This document shows positions 1 to 6,946 of a stretch of DNA of 6,946 nt, piece by piece (position 1 is the first letter of the stretch; every line of letters starts with the position of its first letter). A program made the translations under genes and the position numbers. Where the stretch lies: positions 9,746 to 16,691 of the forward strand of contig JAPYTU010000030.1 in NCBI GenBank assembly GCA_029940715.1, read 5' to 3'. The notes under the pieces are model-generated. The model saw only the letters and a list, made by a program, of their open reading frames with translations. It searched no databases and was not told the origin of the DNA. Source of the stretch: Cytophagales bacterium. GTDB taxonomy: Bacteria; Bacteroidota; Bacteroidia; Cytophagales; MED-G16.

Positions 1-3000
1 GGTATATCACTTCCGTTAGAACCTCCAAATAAAGATGTTTGTTTTGTATCTTTTTCTTTCTGAATTTTATTAGCATACACTATTGCTTTTTCTATTAAGG
101 ATTTCTCTGATTCTTCAGCATGTGTGTATTGTCTTCTACTAATTTTTTCGAAACAATCAAATGCTCCAGAAAAGGCTAATGCTTCATATGTTTTTTTGTT
201 TACTGCTCTAGAATTTGTTCTGCATATAAAATCAAAGACGTGTTTGAATATGCCATTTATTTTTCTTTCTTTAATGATATAGTTTACTGCCGCATCACCT
301 GATCCTTTTATAGCTCCTAATCCAAAAAGTATTTCTTTTTCTTTATTAACTACAAAATCATGCGCTGATTCATTAATTTGTGGACCTAGTACTTTAATGT
401 CTTGTTTTTTACATTCATCCATGAAGTAAGATATTTTTTCAATATTATTTTGGTTATGAGTAAGAACCGAAGCCATGTATTCTGCCTTAAAGTTTGCTTT
501 CATATATGCAGTTTTATATGCAATTACTGAGTAGCATGTGGAGTGAGATTTATTGAATGCATAGGCAGCAAAAGATTGCCAGTCAGACCAAATTTTTTCT
601 AAAATATTAGATTTAATATTGTTTTTTTGTCCACCTTCAAAAAATTTAGGTTTTAGTTTTTCTAATAATTTTGCATCTTTTTTCCCCATTGCTTTTCTTA
701 GTTGATCAGCTTCTCCTTTAGAAAAGTCTGCTAATTTTTGTGATAAGAGCATAACTTGCTCTTGGTATACAGTAATACCATATGTTTCAGATAAAAATTC
801 TTCCATTTCTGGTAAGTCATAGACTATTTTTTCTTTTCCATGTTTTCTTGCTATGTAGTTAGGAATGTATTCCATTGGTCCTGGTCTATATAGAGCATTC
901 ATGGCAATTAAATCTTCAAATCTATCGGGTTTAAGAGATTTTAAATGTTTTTGCATACCATACGATTCGAATTGAAATGTTCCATTTGTATTTCCATTTT
1001 GAAATAATTCGTATGTTTTAGGGTCATCAAGTGTTAGATTATCCAAATCAATTTTTTTCCCTGTTGTTAGTTTCACATTTTTTACAGCTGTGTTTAGTAT
1101 CGATAAAGTTTTTAATCCTAAGAAATCCATTTTTAACATTCCTGCAGATTCAATAACACTATTATCGAATTGGGTTATTAAAAGTTCTGAATCTTTTGAT
1201 TTAGATACAGGTATATAATTTGTTAGTTTGTCAGGCGTAATAATAATGCCACACGCGTGTGTTCCTATATTTCTAAGAGATCCTTCTATTATTTCTGCTT
1301 GTTTTAATACTTCTGCTTGAAGTGTTTTTTGTTTTCTGATTTCAGAAAGTTCGGGAACTTCTTTAAAAGAATCAATCAAATTGATACTTGGTCTTTCAGG
1401 AATTAATTTTGCTAATTTATCTGTTTCTGAAAGTGGTAATTCAAGAACTCTTCCCGCATCTCTTATTGAAGATTTTGCAGCCATACTACCATATGTAATA
1501 ATTTGGGCTACTTGATCATAACCATATTTATTGATGACGTATTCAATAATTTTATCTCTTCCCTCATCATCGAAATCTATATCTATATCAGGTAGTGATA
1601 TTCTATCTGGATTAAGAAATCTTTCAAAAAGGAGGTTATACTTTATTGGATCAATATTAGTAATTCCAATACAATATGCTACTACAGAACCAGCTGCTGA
1701 TCCTCTTCCTGGTCCAACAGTTACCCCTAATTTTTTTGCATTATTGGTTATGTCTTGAACTATAAGAAAATATCCAGGATATCCAGTGTTTTTTATTGTG
1801 TTAAGTTCAAATTTTATTCTTTCTTCAAGTTCTATATTTATTATTTTATATTTTTTTATTGCTCCATCGTAGGTTAATTTTTTTAGAAATTCATTTTGAT
1901 CTTCAGTTATGTTTTTAGATTTTTTAAATGTATCAGGAATTTGGTATTTTGGAAGAACAACTTCTCTCTCTAAATCATAGTTTTCTATTTTATTAATTAT
2001 CTCATTGATGTTACTGATGGATTGTGGTATGTCAGAAAAAAGTTTTTTCATTTCTTTCTGAGATTTGAAATAGTATTCTTGATTATTATATCCAAATCTT
2101 TTTCCTCTTCCTTTTCCTATTGGAGTAGATATAAATTCTCCTTGTTTTATACATAGTAAGATGTCATGAGCAGTGCTATCATTTTTATTTAGATAAAACA
2201 CATCATTTGCAGCTATTATTTTAACATTATATTTTTTGGAAAAATCAGTTAGAACTTCATTTAAATGTTCTTCTTCATCTAGATCATGTCGATTTATTTC
2301 TAAGTAAAAGTCTTCTTTAAATGTATCAAGCCACCATTTTAGTTCTTCTTCAGCTTTATCAATTCCTTGATTTAATATAAGTTGTGGAATAATACCATAA
2401 ATATTTCCTGAAAGTGCAATTAGATTTTTTCTATTATCATAAATTAATTTTTTGTCAATTCTAGGGTATTGCCCGTAGAGTCCTTCTGTAAAAGATAAAG
2501 AGGATAATGAAGTAAGATTTTTATATCCTTCTTTATTTTTTGCTAATAAAATTTGATTTGATCTTTTATCAGGGTTGTCTCTAGTAAATTTTATTTTTTT
2601 TCTTTCTTCTGATACAAAAAATTCACATCCTATAATAGGTTTAATATTATTTTTTCTTGCTATTTTGTTAAATTTAAATGCTCCAAACATATTACCTAAA
2701 TCTGTTATGGCTACTGAAGACATTTTATATTCTTTAGCTTTCTCTATAATTTTTTCTATACTTGAGGTGGCTTGAAGTATTGAGTATTGACTATGGTTAT
2801 GTAGATGAATAAAATCTGATTTTATATCTACATTGATTTTTTTTTCTGATATTGTTATATCTATTTCTTTTTTTGAAAAATTAGATATTTTGAGTTTAGG
2901 TTCTTCATAGTTGACTTTTTTAGAAGATGAATCTTCATTAGAGTATACTTCTTTTTTTAATAAATAAAAAAAGGATTTTGCTGTTGCATTTACATCGTAT

Positions 3001-3515
3001 GCAGCGTCATGAGCATCAGAAAATTTTTTTCCAAATAATATTTCATAAAGTTCTATAAGTTTTGGCATTTTTAACCCTCCTCCAAAACCACCTTTTAGGT
3101 TACAGTATTGTTTTGAAATATGACCAGTATCGATACTTATTTTATTAAGCAGATCACTTTCTATGTTTTTTCTATAAAATTCAGCACCAAGAATATTTTT
3201 ATCAAAAATTATATTATGTCCAATTATGTATTTGCATTTTTTTAGATCTTCTTCAAAATCTTTTAATACAATTATTAAATCAATTCCTTTTTCTAGTGCA
3301 ATCCGTGTTGAAATCCCATGAATTTTTTCTGAGTTATATGGTATGGTGAAATTATCAGGTTTTATTAAGAAAGATTTGTTATTTATTAATTTACCTTCTT
3401 TATCATTAATTTGCCATGCTAATTGAACAAGCCTTGGCCAGTTTTCACTGTCAGATATAGGGGCTTTAAAATTTTTTGGTAACCCAGTTGTTTCAGAATC
3501 AAAAGTTAAATACAT
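1..3515 (-). CDS. dnaE: DNA polymerase III alpha subunit with N-terminal DEDDh exonuclease (C-terminus cut off by window)
   Basis: Catalytic subunit of the replicative DNA polymerase. The frame is open from ATG at 3515 to the window edge (1171 full codons), and the frame at both ends agrees, so I see no frameshift. Residues 1-180 form a DnaQ-like 3'-5' exonuclease: D6 and E8 in 'FDSETTG', D105 in 'GHNIIFD', H169 and D174 in 'HDAAYD'. A linker follows, then a PHP domain (about 235-450, 'HLHNHSQYS', 'TDLGN', 'NDVFY'). The polymerase core has 'GPGRGS' (601-606), 'PDIDIDF' (642-648) and 'MDFLGL' (D797), which hold the catalytic aspartates, and 'FNKSHS' in the fingers. A helix-hairpin-helix ('GLGAIKGSG') lies near 1065-1075, and a clamp-binding motif QTSLF at 1159-1163. 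The OB-fold and C-terminal region are missing because of the window edge. An in-frame stop four codons upstream fixes the start. Bacteroidota DnaE proteins are known to carry this exonuclease fusion. PolC is excluded because its exonuclease sits inside the PHP domain. It probably shares a transcript with rsmG, 43 bases upstream. Confidence 0.97.
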   Translation of the reverse strand, partial: MYLTFDSETTGLPKNFKAPISDSENWPRLVQLAWQINDKEGKLINNKSFLIKPDNFTIPYNSEKIHGISTRIALEKGIDLIIVLKDFEEDLKKCKYIIGHNIIFDKNILGAEFYRKNIESDLLNKISIDTGHISKQYCNLKGGFGGGLKMPKLIELYEILFGKKFSDAHDAAYDVNATAKSFFYLLKKEVYSNEDSSSKKVNYEEPKLKISNFSKKEIDITISEKKINVDIKSDFIHLHNHSQYSILQATSSIEKIIEKAKEYKMSSVAITDLGNMFGAFKFNKIARKNNIKPIIGCEFFVSEERKKIKFTRDNPDKRSNQILLAKNKEGYKNLTSLSSLSFTEGLYGQYPRIDKKLIYDNRKNLIALSGNIYGIIPQLILNQGIDKAEEELKWWLDTFKEDFYLEINRHDLDEEEHLNEVLTDFSKKYNVKIIAANDVFYLNKNDSTAHDILLCIKQGEFISTPIGKGRGKRFGYNNQEYYFKSQKEMKKLFSDIPQSISNINEIINKIENYDLEREVVLPKYQIPDTFKKSKNITEDQNEFLKKLTYDGAIKKYKIINIELEERIKFELNTIKNTGYPGYFLIVQDITNNAKKLGVTVGPGRGSAAGSVVAYCIGITNIDPIKYNLLFERFLNPDRISLPDIDIDFDDEGRDKIIEYVINKYGYDQVAQIITYGSMAAKSSIRDAGRVLELPLSETDKLAKLIPERPSINLIDSFKEVPELSEIRKQKTLQAEVLKQAEIIEGSLRNIGTHACGIIITPDKLTNYIPVSKSKDSELLITQFDNSVIESAGMLKMDFLGLKTLSILNTAVKNVKLTTGKKIDLDNLTLDDPKTYELFQNGNTNGTFQFESYGMQKHLKSLKPDRFEDLIAMNALYRPGPMEYIPNYIARKHGKEKIVYDLPEMEEFLSETYGITVYQEQVMLLSQKLADFSKGEADQLRKAMGKKDAKLLEKLKPKFFEGGQKNNIKSNILEKIWSDWQSFAAYAFNKSHSTCYSVIAYKTAYMKANFKAEYMASVLTHNQNNIEKISYFMDECKKQDIKVLGPQINESAHDFVVNKEKEILFGLGAIKGSGDAAVNYIIKERKINGIFKHVFDFICRTNSRAVNKKTYEALAFSGAFDCFEKISRRQYTHAEESEKSLIEKAIVYANKIQKEKDTKQTSLFGGSNGSDI
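27..41 (-). other. Beta-clamp-binding motif QTSLF within DnaE
   Basis: DnaE residues 1159-1163 read Q-T-S-L-F, followed by two glycines. This fits the QxxLF-type consensus by which replication proteins bind the sliding clamp. It falls at the same place as the internal clamp motif of E. coli DnaE (QADMF), after the helix-hairpin-helix region and before the OB-fold. The preceding stretch is lysine-rich and looks flexible. The assignment is by motif and position only. Confidence 0.75.
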
Positions 3516-3558
3516 CAGAAATTGTTAAACGATAAATGTAAGTAATCTTATTTCTTTT
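3516..3558 (-). other. Short rsmG-dnaE spacer, no clear promoter or terminator
   Basis: These 43 A/T-rich bases separate the rsmG stop from the dnaE start. I see no GC-rich hairpin followed by a T run, so no intrinsic terminator. 'TACATTTA' on the minus strand is one base off the Bacteroidota -7 box TAnnTTTG, but no TTG box lies at the right distance upstream. I read dnaE as continuing on the transcript from the genes above it. There is no Shine-Dalgarno sequence before the dnaE ATG. Confidence 0.5.
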
Positions 3559-4173
3559 TTATGCTTGAATTAAAACAATTTTTTTAGTTTCATAAAACTT
3601 TTCACTATAATATTCTGATAGATTAAATATTTTATATTTTTTGTTTAATTTTTTTAATTCATTATCAATATTACCACCTTTTAAGTTTATTATCAATCCT
3701 TTTTTATTAATGCAATTTTTAGACCATTTATAGATATTTGATAAGTTTGAAACTGCTCTCGAAAGAATTATATCACCTTTAATACTTTCATTTTCAATTC
3801 TATTATTTATTAAGCTAATATTATTAATTTTTATTAAATTTTTAATTTTTTTAATAGCGTTAATTTTTTTTTTAATTGAATCTATTAATATAAATTCATT
3901 AGAATCATAATATATAGCTAGTGGTAATCCAGGAAATCCTCCCCCTGTTCCTAAATCTATAATTTTTAATTTATCATTATTAATTATTTTGAGTTTTACA
4001 ATACTTAATGAGTGGATGATATGATGTAGATAAAAATTTTCAAAATCTTTTCTAGATATTAGATTTATTTTTGAATTTATTTTTTCATAAATACTATAAA
4101 GATTTTTGAATTTATCAATTTTATTATTTGATAATTCTGGAAAATATTTTTTTAATTTTTTAAAATCTTTCAA
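3559..4173 (-). CDS. rsmG: 16S rRNA (guanine(527)-N7)-methyltransferase RsmG
   Basis: SAM-dependent methyltransferase that makes m7G527 in 16S rRNA of the small ribosomal subunit; in other bacteria its loss gives low-level streptomycin resistance. The protein is 204 residues, the usual family length. The N-terminal helical part (1-68) has 'INLISRKDF' and 'HHIIHSL', typical of the family. The SAM-binding loop is 'DLGTGGGFPG' (73-82), followed by 'ILIDSIKKK' (95-103) at the second strand, 'LSRAVSNL' (137-144) and 'LKGG' (164-167), all RsmG hallmarks. The start is TTG at 4173. An in-frame stop lies five codons upstream, no ATG exists before the conserved 'KYFPEL' segment, and there is no internal Met, so a non-ATG start is required. 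Its first bases overlap the stop of the upstream sigma factor gene, suggesting translational coupling. The composition is extremely A/T-rich, with many Lys, Ile and Asn, like its neighbours. Confidence 0.95.
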   Translation of the reverse strand: MKDFKKLKKYFPELSNNKIDKFKNLYSIYEKINSKINLISRKDFENFYLHHIIHSLSIVKLKIINNDKLKIIDLGTGGGFPGLPLAIYYDSNEFILIDSIKKKINAIKKIKNLIKINNISLINNRIENESIKGDIILSRAVSNLSNIYKWSKNCINKKGLIINLKGGNIDNELKKLNKKYKIFNLSEYYSEKFYETKKIVLIQA

Positions 4174-4778
4174 ATTATTGATTTTTTATCTTTTAGAATT
4201 TTAAATAATAATTCTCTTGCTCTAAATAGTTGAACTTTAATTGTACCAAGTGGTGACATAGTTTTTTTTGCAATTTCTTTATATGATAATTCATCAAAAT
4301 ACCGATATATAATCAGTTGTTTGTATTTACTTGGTAATTTTGAAACGTATTTTCTAACAAGATGAACTTTTTGTTTATGTATGGTTTTTTCACTTGGATT
4401 CATGGTTTCATCTTTTATTTCCATTTCAAAGCTTTTTCTATCTTCATTTTTAAAAGATCTATTTATACTTATTGCAGTTAGTTTTTTCTTTCTTATAAAA
4501 TCAATTGTATTGTTAATTGCTATTCTAAAAAGCCAAGTTGAAAAAGTGTAGTCTTTTTTAAATTTATTTAATTTATTGAAAGCTTTTAAAAAAGCTTCAT
4601 TAGTTAAGTCTTCGGCATCATCTGTATTATTAATCATTTTTAGTATGGTAAAATATATTGAACTTTTATAATTGTCCATCAATTTTTTAAATGCATTTTG
4701 ATCATTTGATGTAGTAGCAAGATCTATTAATTCAAAATCTCTTAACGCTTTTTTAGAAAAATTTCTTTTTTTATTCAT
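4170..4778 (-). CDS. ECF-type RNA polymerase sigma-70 family factor
   Basis: Group 4 (extracytoplasmic-function type) sigma factor, which directs RNA polymerase to particular promoters. The 202 residues contain only sigma region 2 and region 4. Region 2 (about 28-100) has 'DDAEDLTNEAFLKAF' (53-67) for core binding and 'FSTWLFRIAINN' (79-90) leading into 'DFIRKKK', the part that meets the -10 element. A charged linker (100-135) follows. Region 4 (about 138-195) has 'LPSKYKQL' and the helix-turn-helix 'SYKEIAKKTMSPLGTIKVQL' (165-184), ending in 'FRARELL', which reads the -35 element. There is no region 1 or 3, no membrane segment and no extra C-terminal domain. No anti-sigma gene is adjacent: the downstream neighbour is rsmG and the divergent one is tgt. 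I recall similar solitary sigma factors in Flavobacteriia, but its regulon cannot be read from here. The start ATG at 4778 is the only plausible one. Confidence 0.93.
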   Translation of the reverse strand: MNKKRNFSKKALRDFELIDLATTSNDQNAFKKLMDNYKSSIYFTILKMINNTDDAEDLTNEAFLKAFNKLNKFKKDYTFSTWLFRIAINNTIDFIRKKKLTAISINRSFKNEDRKSFEMEIKDETMNPSEKTIHKQKVHLVRKYVSKLPSKYKQLIIYRYFDELSYKEIAKKTMSPLGTIKVQLFRARELLFKILKDKKSII

Positions 4779-4819
4779 TAATGGTTTTAATATTGGAGAT
4801 TATTTAGCGAAACTATAAA
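4779..4819. promoter_or_regulatory. Divergent intergenic region between the sigma factor gene and tgt
   Basis: This 41-base gap is the only space between two divergent groups, so both promoters should lie in or beside it. For tgt, TAATATTG at 4788-4795 on the plus strand is one base off the Bacteroidota -7 consensus TAnnTTTG and sits 24 bases before the ATG, but it has no clear TTG box upstream. For the sigma gene, the minus strand shows TTTG (4857-4854), 19 bases, then TAATTTG (4834-4828), one base shorter than the consensus and lying inside the tgt coding region. Both are weak matches. Neither gene has a Shine-Dalgarno sequence. The location is well supported; the exact boxes are guesses. 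Confidence 0.4.
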
Positions 4820-5947
4820 ATGTTCTTCAAATTATTACATACATCTTTAAAATCAAATGCACGAATTGGAAAAATTCAGACTGATAGAGGTATAATAAAT
4901 ACTCCTGTTTTTATGCCTGTTGGTACTCTGGGCACTGTAAAAGGTCTTCATCAAAGAGAATTAATAAATGATGTTAATGCAGAAATTATTTTATCAAATA
5001 CTTATCATCTTTATTTAAGACCTGGTAATAAAATAATTAAAGGTGCTGGAGGCCTACATGATTTTATTAATTGGAAAAAACCTATACTTACTGATTCAGG
5101 TGGATATCAAGTTTTTTCATTATCAGCTAATAGAAAAATTAAAGAAAAAGGTGTTTATTTTAATTCTCATATAGATGGATCAAAACACTTTTTTTCTCCT
5201 GAAAGTGTTATTGATATTCAAAATATTATTGGGTCTGATATTGCAATGGTTCTTGATGAATGTATACCATATCCTTCAGATTATTCTTATGCAAAAAAAT
5301 CCTTAGAAATAACTCATAATTGGTTAGATAGATCTATTAAAAGACATGGTTTTTATAAGAAAGTTTATAACAAAAATCAATTTTTATTTCCTATAGTTCA
5401 GGGTGGAATTTTTGAAGATTTACGAAAAAAATCTGCTGATTATATTAGTGAAAAAAAATTATTTGGAAATGCTATTGGAGGTTTATCTGTTGGAGAACCT
5501 AAAGAATTATTATACAAAAATACTGATTTAGTATGTCAGAGATTGCCGGTTAATAAACCTAGGTATCTAATGGGAGTAGGTACTCCTGAAAATATTTTAG
5601 AGTGCATATCTCTTGGTGTAGATATGTTTGATTGTGTCATGCCAACTAGGAATGGAAGAAATGGGATGTTATTTACTTCAGAAGGAACCATAAATATTAA
5701 AAATAAGAAGTGGAAAAATGATTTTTCGCCAATTGATATAACTCTAGGAGAAATTAGTAAAAGTTATTCAAAAGCATATTTGAGACATCTAATAATTAAT
5801 AAAGAAATGTTAGGATCTCAAATTGCAAGTATACATAATTTACAATTTTATATGTGGTTAATTAATCAATCTAGAATTCATATTTTAGATGATAGTTTTT
5901 ATTTGTGGAAAGTTGAAATGATAAAGAAAATAAGTCAAAAAATTTAA
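4820..5947 (+). CDS. tgt: tRNA-guanine(34) transglycosylase
   Basis: Swaps guanine 34 in the anticodon of tRNAs for Asp, Asn, His and Tyr with the queuine precursor preQ1, the first tRNA-bound step of queuosine synthesis. The 375 residues match the usual bacterial length and a TIM-barrel enzyme. Active-site elements are all present: D92 in 'TDSGGYQ' (general base), D146 in 'LDECIPYP' and Q194 in 'VQGG' (base recognition), 'GGLSVGE' (220-226), and D271 in 'FDCVMPTRNGRNG' (nucleophile). The C-terminal zinc-site region (301-341) is unusual. The histidine in 'SIHNL' (H339) remains, but the CxCxxC cysteines are absent, the region reads 'DITLGEISKSYSKAY' instead, and no cysteine occurs after residue 272. 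I recall the same replacement in flavobacterial Tgt proteins. The ATG at 4820 gives the normal N-terminus ('LLHTS...ARIGKIQTDRG'). The permease gene begins 2 bases after the stop. Confidence 0.97.
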   Translation: MFFKLLHTSLKSNARIGKIQTDRGIINTPVFMPVGTLGTVKGLHQRELINDVNAEIILSNTYHLYLRPGNKIIKGAGGLHDFINWKKPILTDSGGYQVFSLSANRKIKEKGVYFNSHIDGSKHFFSPESVIDIQNIIGSDIAMVLDECIPYPSDYSYAKKSLEITHNWLDRSIKRHGFYKKVYNKNQFLFPIVQGGIFEDLRKKSADYISEKKLFGNAIGGLSVGEPKELLYKNTDLVCQRLPVNKPRYLMGVGTPENILECISLGVDMFDCVMPTRNGRNGMLFTSEGTINIKNKKWKNDFSPIDITLGEISKSYSKAYLRHLIINKEMLGSQIASIHNLQFYMWLINQSRIHILDDSFYLWKVEMIKKISQKI

Positions 5948-5949
5948 TT

Positions 5950-6946
5950 GTGAGTATTTTAAATAAATATATTCTTAAAAAATTTTTAAAAACATTTCTT
6001 TTTGTTGTAGGAATTTTAGTCCTTGTTATTGTTGTAATTGACTTTACAGAAAAAAATGATAAGTTCATTAAAAATGAATTAACATTTTTTGAAATACTAA
6101 GATATTACTATGGGTTTGTTCCATATATTTCAAGTTTAATTACTCCTATAACTGCATTTATTGCTACCGTTTATGTGACATCTCAGTTAGCAATGAGAAC
6201 TGAGATTATAGCAATATTATCATCAGGGAAAAGTTTAAAATCTATAATTTCTTCTTTTTTTTATGGTTCACTTCTAATTGCTATTATGAGTTTTATATTA
6301 AATGGTTGGATTATACCTCATTTAAATAAAGAAAGAGTAATGTTTGAGGTTATGTACATAAAAAGTCCTTATTTTTTTTCTGATAAAAATGTACATTTTA
6401 AAGTTGATGACAATTCATACTTATATTTAGAGAGGTATGATAATAATATGGATATTGGATATAATGTAACTCTTGAAGAATTTAGTGATCTGAAATTAAA
6501 AAGAAAGTTATTTGCTAGACAAATAATATGGGATAGGGATAATGAAAGTTGGAAACTTAAATCTTGGAGATTAAGAACTTTAAATGAGAATGGAGAATCT
6601 ATTCTTGATGGATTTGAACTTGATACAACATTATTATTAAATCCAAATGATTTTGATAATAACTATAGACTAAGTGAAACATTTACTATGGGAGAACTTA
6701 ATGATTTTATAAAGTTACAAAAATTAAGGGGAGCTGACGATTTAAATATTTATGAAATAGAGAAGTATATGAGGTATGCTCAACCTTTTACCGTTATAAT
6801 ATTGGTATTATTAGGAGCTATATTGGCTTCAAAAAAATCAAGACAAGGAACAGGTTTTCTAATTGCTCTTGGTTTTTTAATAGCATTTACTTTTATTATA
6901 TTTTTTATGATGTCTAGAGCTTTTGCTGAGAATGGTTCTTTAAATG
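5950..6946 (+). CDS. LptF/LptG (YjgP/YjgQ) family permease, lipopolysaccharide export (C-terminus cut off by window)
   Basis: Inner-membrane subunit of the LptB2FG transporter, which extracts lipopolysaccharide and passes it to the periplasmic bridge. 332 codons are present. Family members are usually around 360 residues, so only the last part, including the final membrane helix, is missing. Visible layout: amphipathic 'NKYILKKFLKTF' at the start, membrane helix 1 about 15-32, helix 2 about 53-80, a cytoplasmic coupling segment 'MRTEIIAILSSGKSLKSI' (82-99), helix 3 about 99-123, a periplasmic beta-rich domain about 126-270 with few hydrophobic runs, then helices about 278-294 and 303-321 joined by the basic loop 'ASKKSRQGTG' (293-302). 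The start is GTG at 5950, because the TTG two bases earlier is followed at once by a stop and the next Met (82) lies beyond two membrane helices. The 2-base gap after tgt indicates one operon. I cannot tell LptF from LptG, so no symbol is given. Confidence 0.92.
   Translation, partial: MSILNKYILKKFLKTFLFVVGILVLVIVVIDFTEKNDKFIKNELTFFEILRYYYGFVPYISSLITPITAFIATVYVTSQLAMRTEIIAILSSGKSLKSIISSFFYGSLLIAIMSFILNGWIIPHLNKERVMFEVMYIKSPYFFSDKNVHFKVDDNSYLYLERYDNNMDIGYNVTLEEFSDLKLKRKLFARQIIWDRDNESWKLKSWRLRTLNENGESILDGFELDTTLLLNPNDFDNNYRLSETFTMGELNDFIKLQKLRGADDLNIYEIEKYMRYAQPFTVIILVLLGAILASKKSRQGTGFLIALGFLIAFTFIIFFMMSRAFAENGSLN

Noticed and set aside
1531..1758. 75-codon plus-strand open frame
   Set aside because: It lies wholly inside the dnaE polymerase core on the opposite strand, over the catalytic 'PDIDIDF' and 'GPGRGS' codons. 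It resembles no family and is a shadow frame.
2575..2775. 66-codon plus-strand open frame with hydrophobic stretch
   Set aside because: Antisense to the PHP domain of dnaE. Its hydrophobic look comes from the reverse complement of Lys/Asn/Ile-rich codons. No sign of a real gene.
1..3515. Possible intein or frameshift in dnaE
   Set aside because: The conserved motifs follow in normal order and spacing, and the reading frame at the start matches that at the window edge. No splice-like insertion is seen.
5948..5952. TTG at 5948 as start of the permease gene
   Set aside because: It is followed immediately by a TGA stop in its frame. GTG at 5950 is in frame with the family-like protein.
5871..6068. 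65-codon minus-strand open frame
   Set aside because: Antisense across the tgt end and the permease start, both well supported. No recognisable motif.
1..6946. CRISPR array, tRNA or rRNA gene, insertion sequence, or unknown multi-gene system
   Set aside because: Coding DNA covers nearly the whole window and all five genes belong to known housekeeping families. No spaced direct repeats, terminal inverted repeats or cloverleaf-like stretches were seen by eye.

Overview
The window looks like a stretch of a very AT-rich, compact genome from Bacteroidota, most likely class Flavobacteriia and possibly a streamlined marine or host-associated lineage. Four signs point there. DnaE carries an N-terminal DnaQ-like exonuclease and a PHP segment of the 'HLHNHSQYS' type. 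Tgt lacks the usual zinc cysteines but keeps a 'YSKAYLRHL' segment. A LptF/LptG permease follows tgt directly. No convincing Shine-Dalgarno sequences precede the genes; leaders are A/T-rich instead. The placement rests on remembered family patterns, not on a search.

There are five protein genes in two divergent groups, with almost no non-coding DNA. On the minus strand, reading leftwards from about 4778, are an ECF-type sigma factor, rsmG (16S rRNA m7G527 methyltransferase) overlapping it by 4 bases, and after a 43-base gap dnaE (DNA polymerase III alpha), which leaves the window at base 1 without its C-terminus. On the plus strand, reading rightwards from 4820, are tgt (tRNA-guanine transglycosylase) and, 2 bases after its stop, a LptF/LptG-family permease that leaves the window at 6946 a few dozen residues before its expected end. 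The two groups share a 41-base intergenic region that must hold, or lie next to, both promoters.

Functionally this is a housekeeping region: transcription initiation, ribosomal RNA modification, chromosome replication with built-in proofreading, tRNA queuosine modification and lipopolysaccharide export. I see no mobile element, CRISPR array, tRNA, rRNA, large repeat or defence cassette, and no undescribed multi-gene system. The points most worth a second look are the polymerase-exonuclease fusion paired with a degraded PHP metal site, the Tgt without its zinc-binding cysteines, the sigma factor without an adjacent anti-sigma gene, and the TTG start of rsmG inside the sigma gene's stop.
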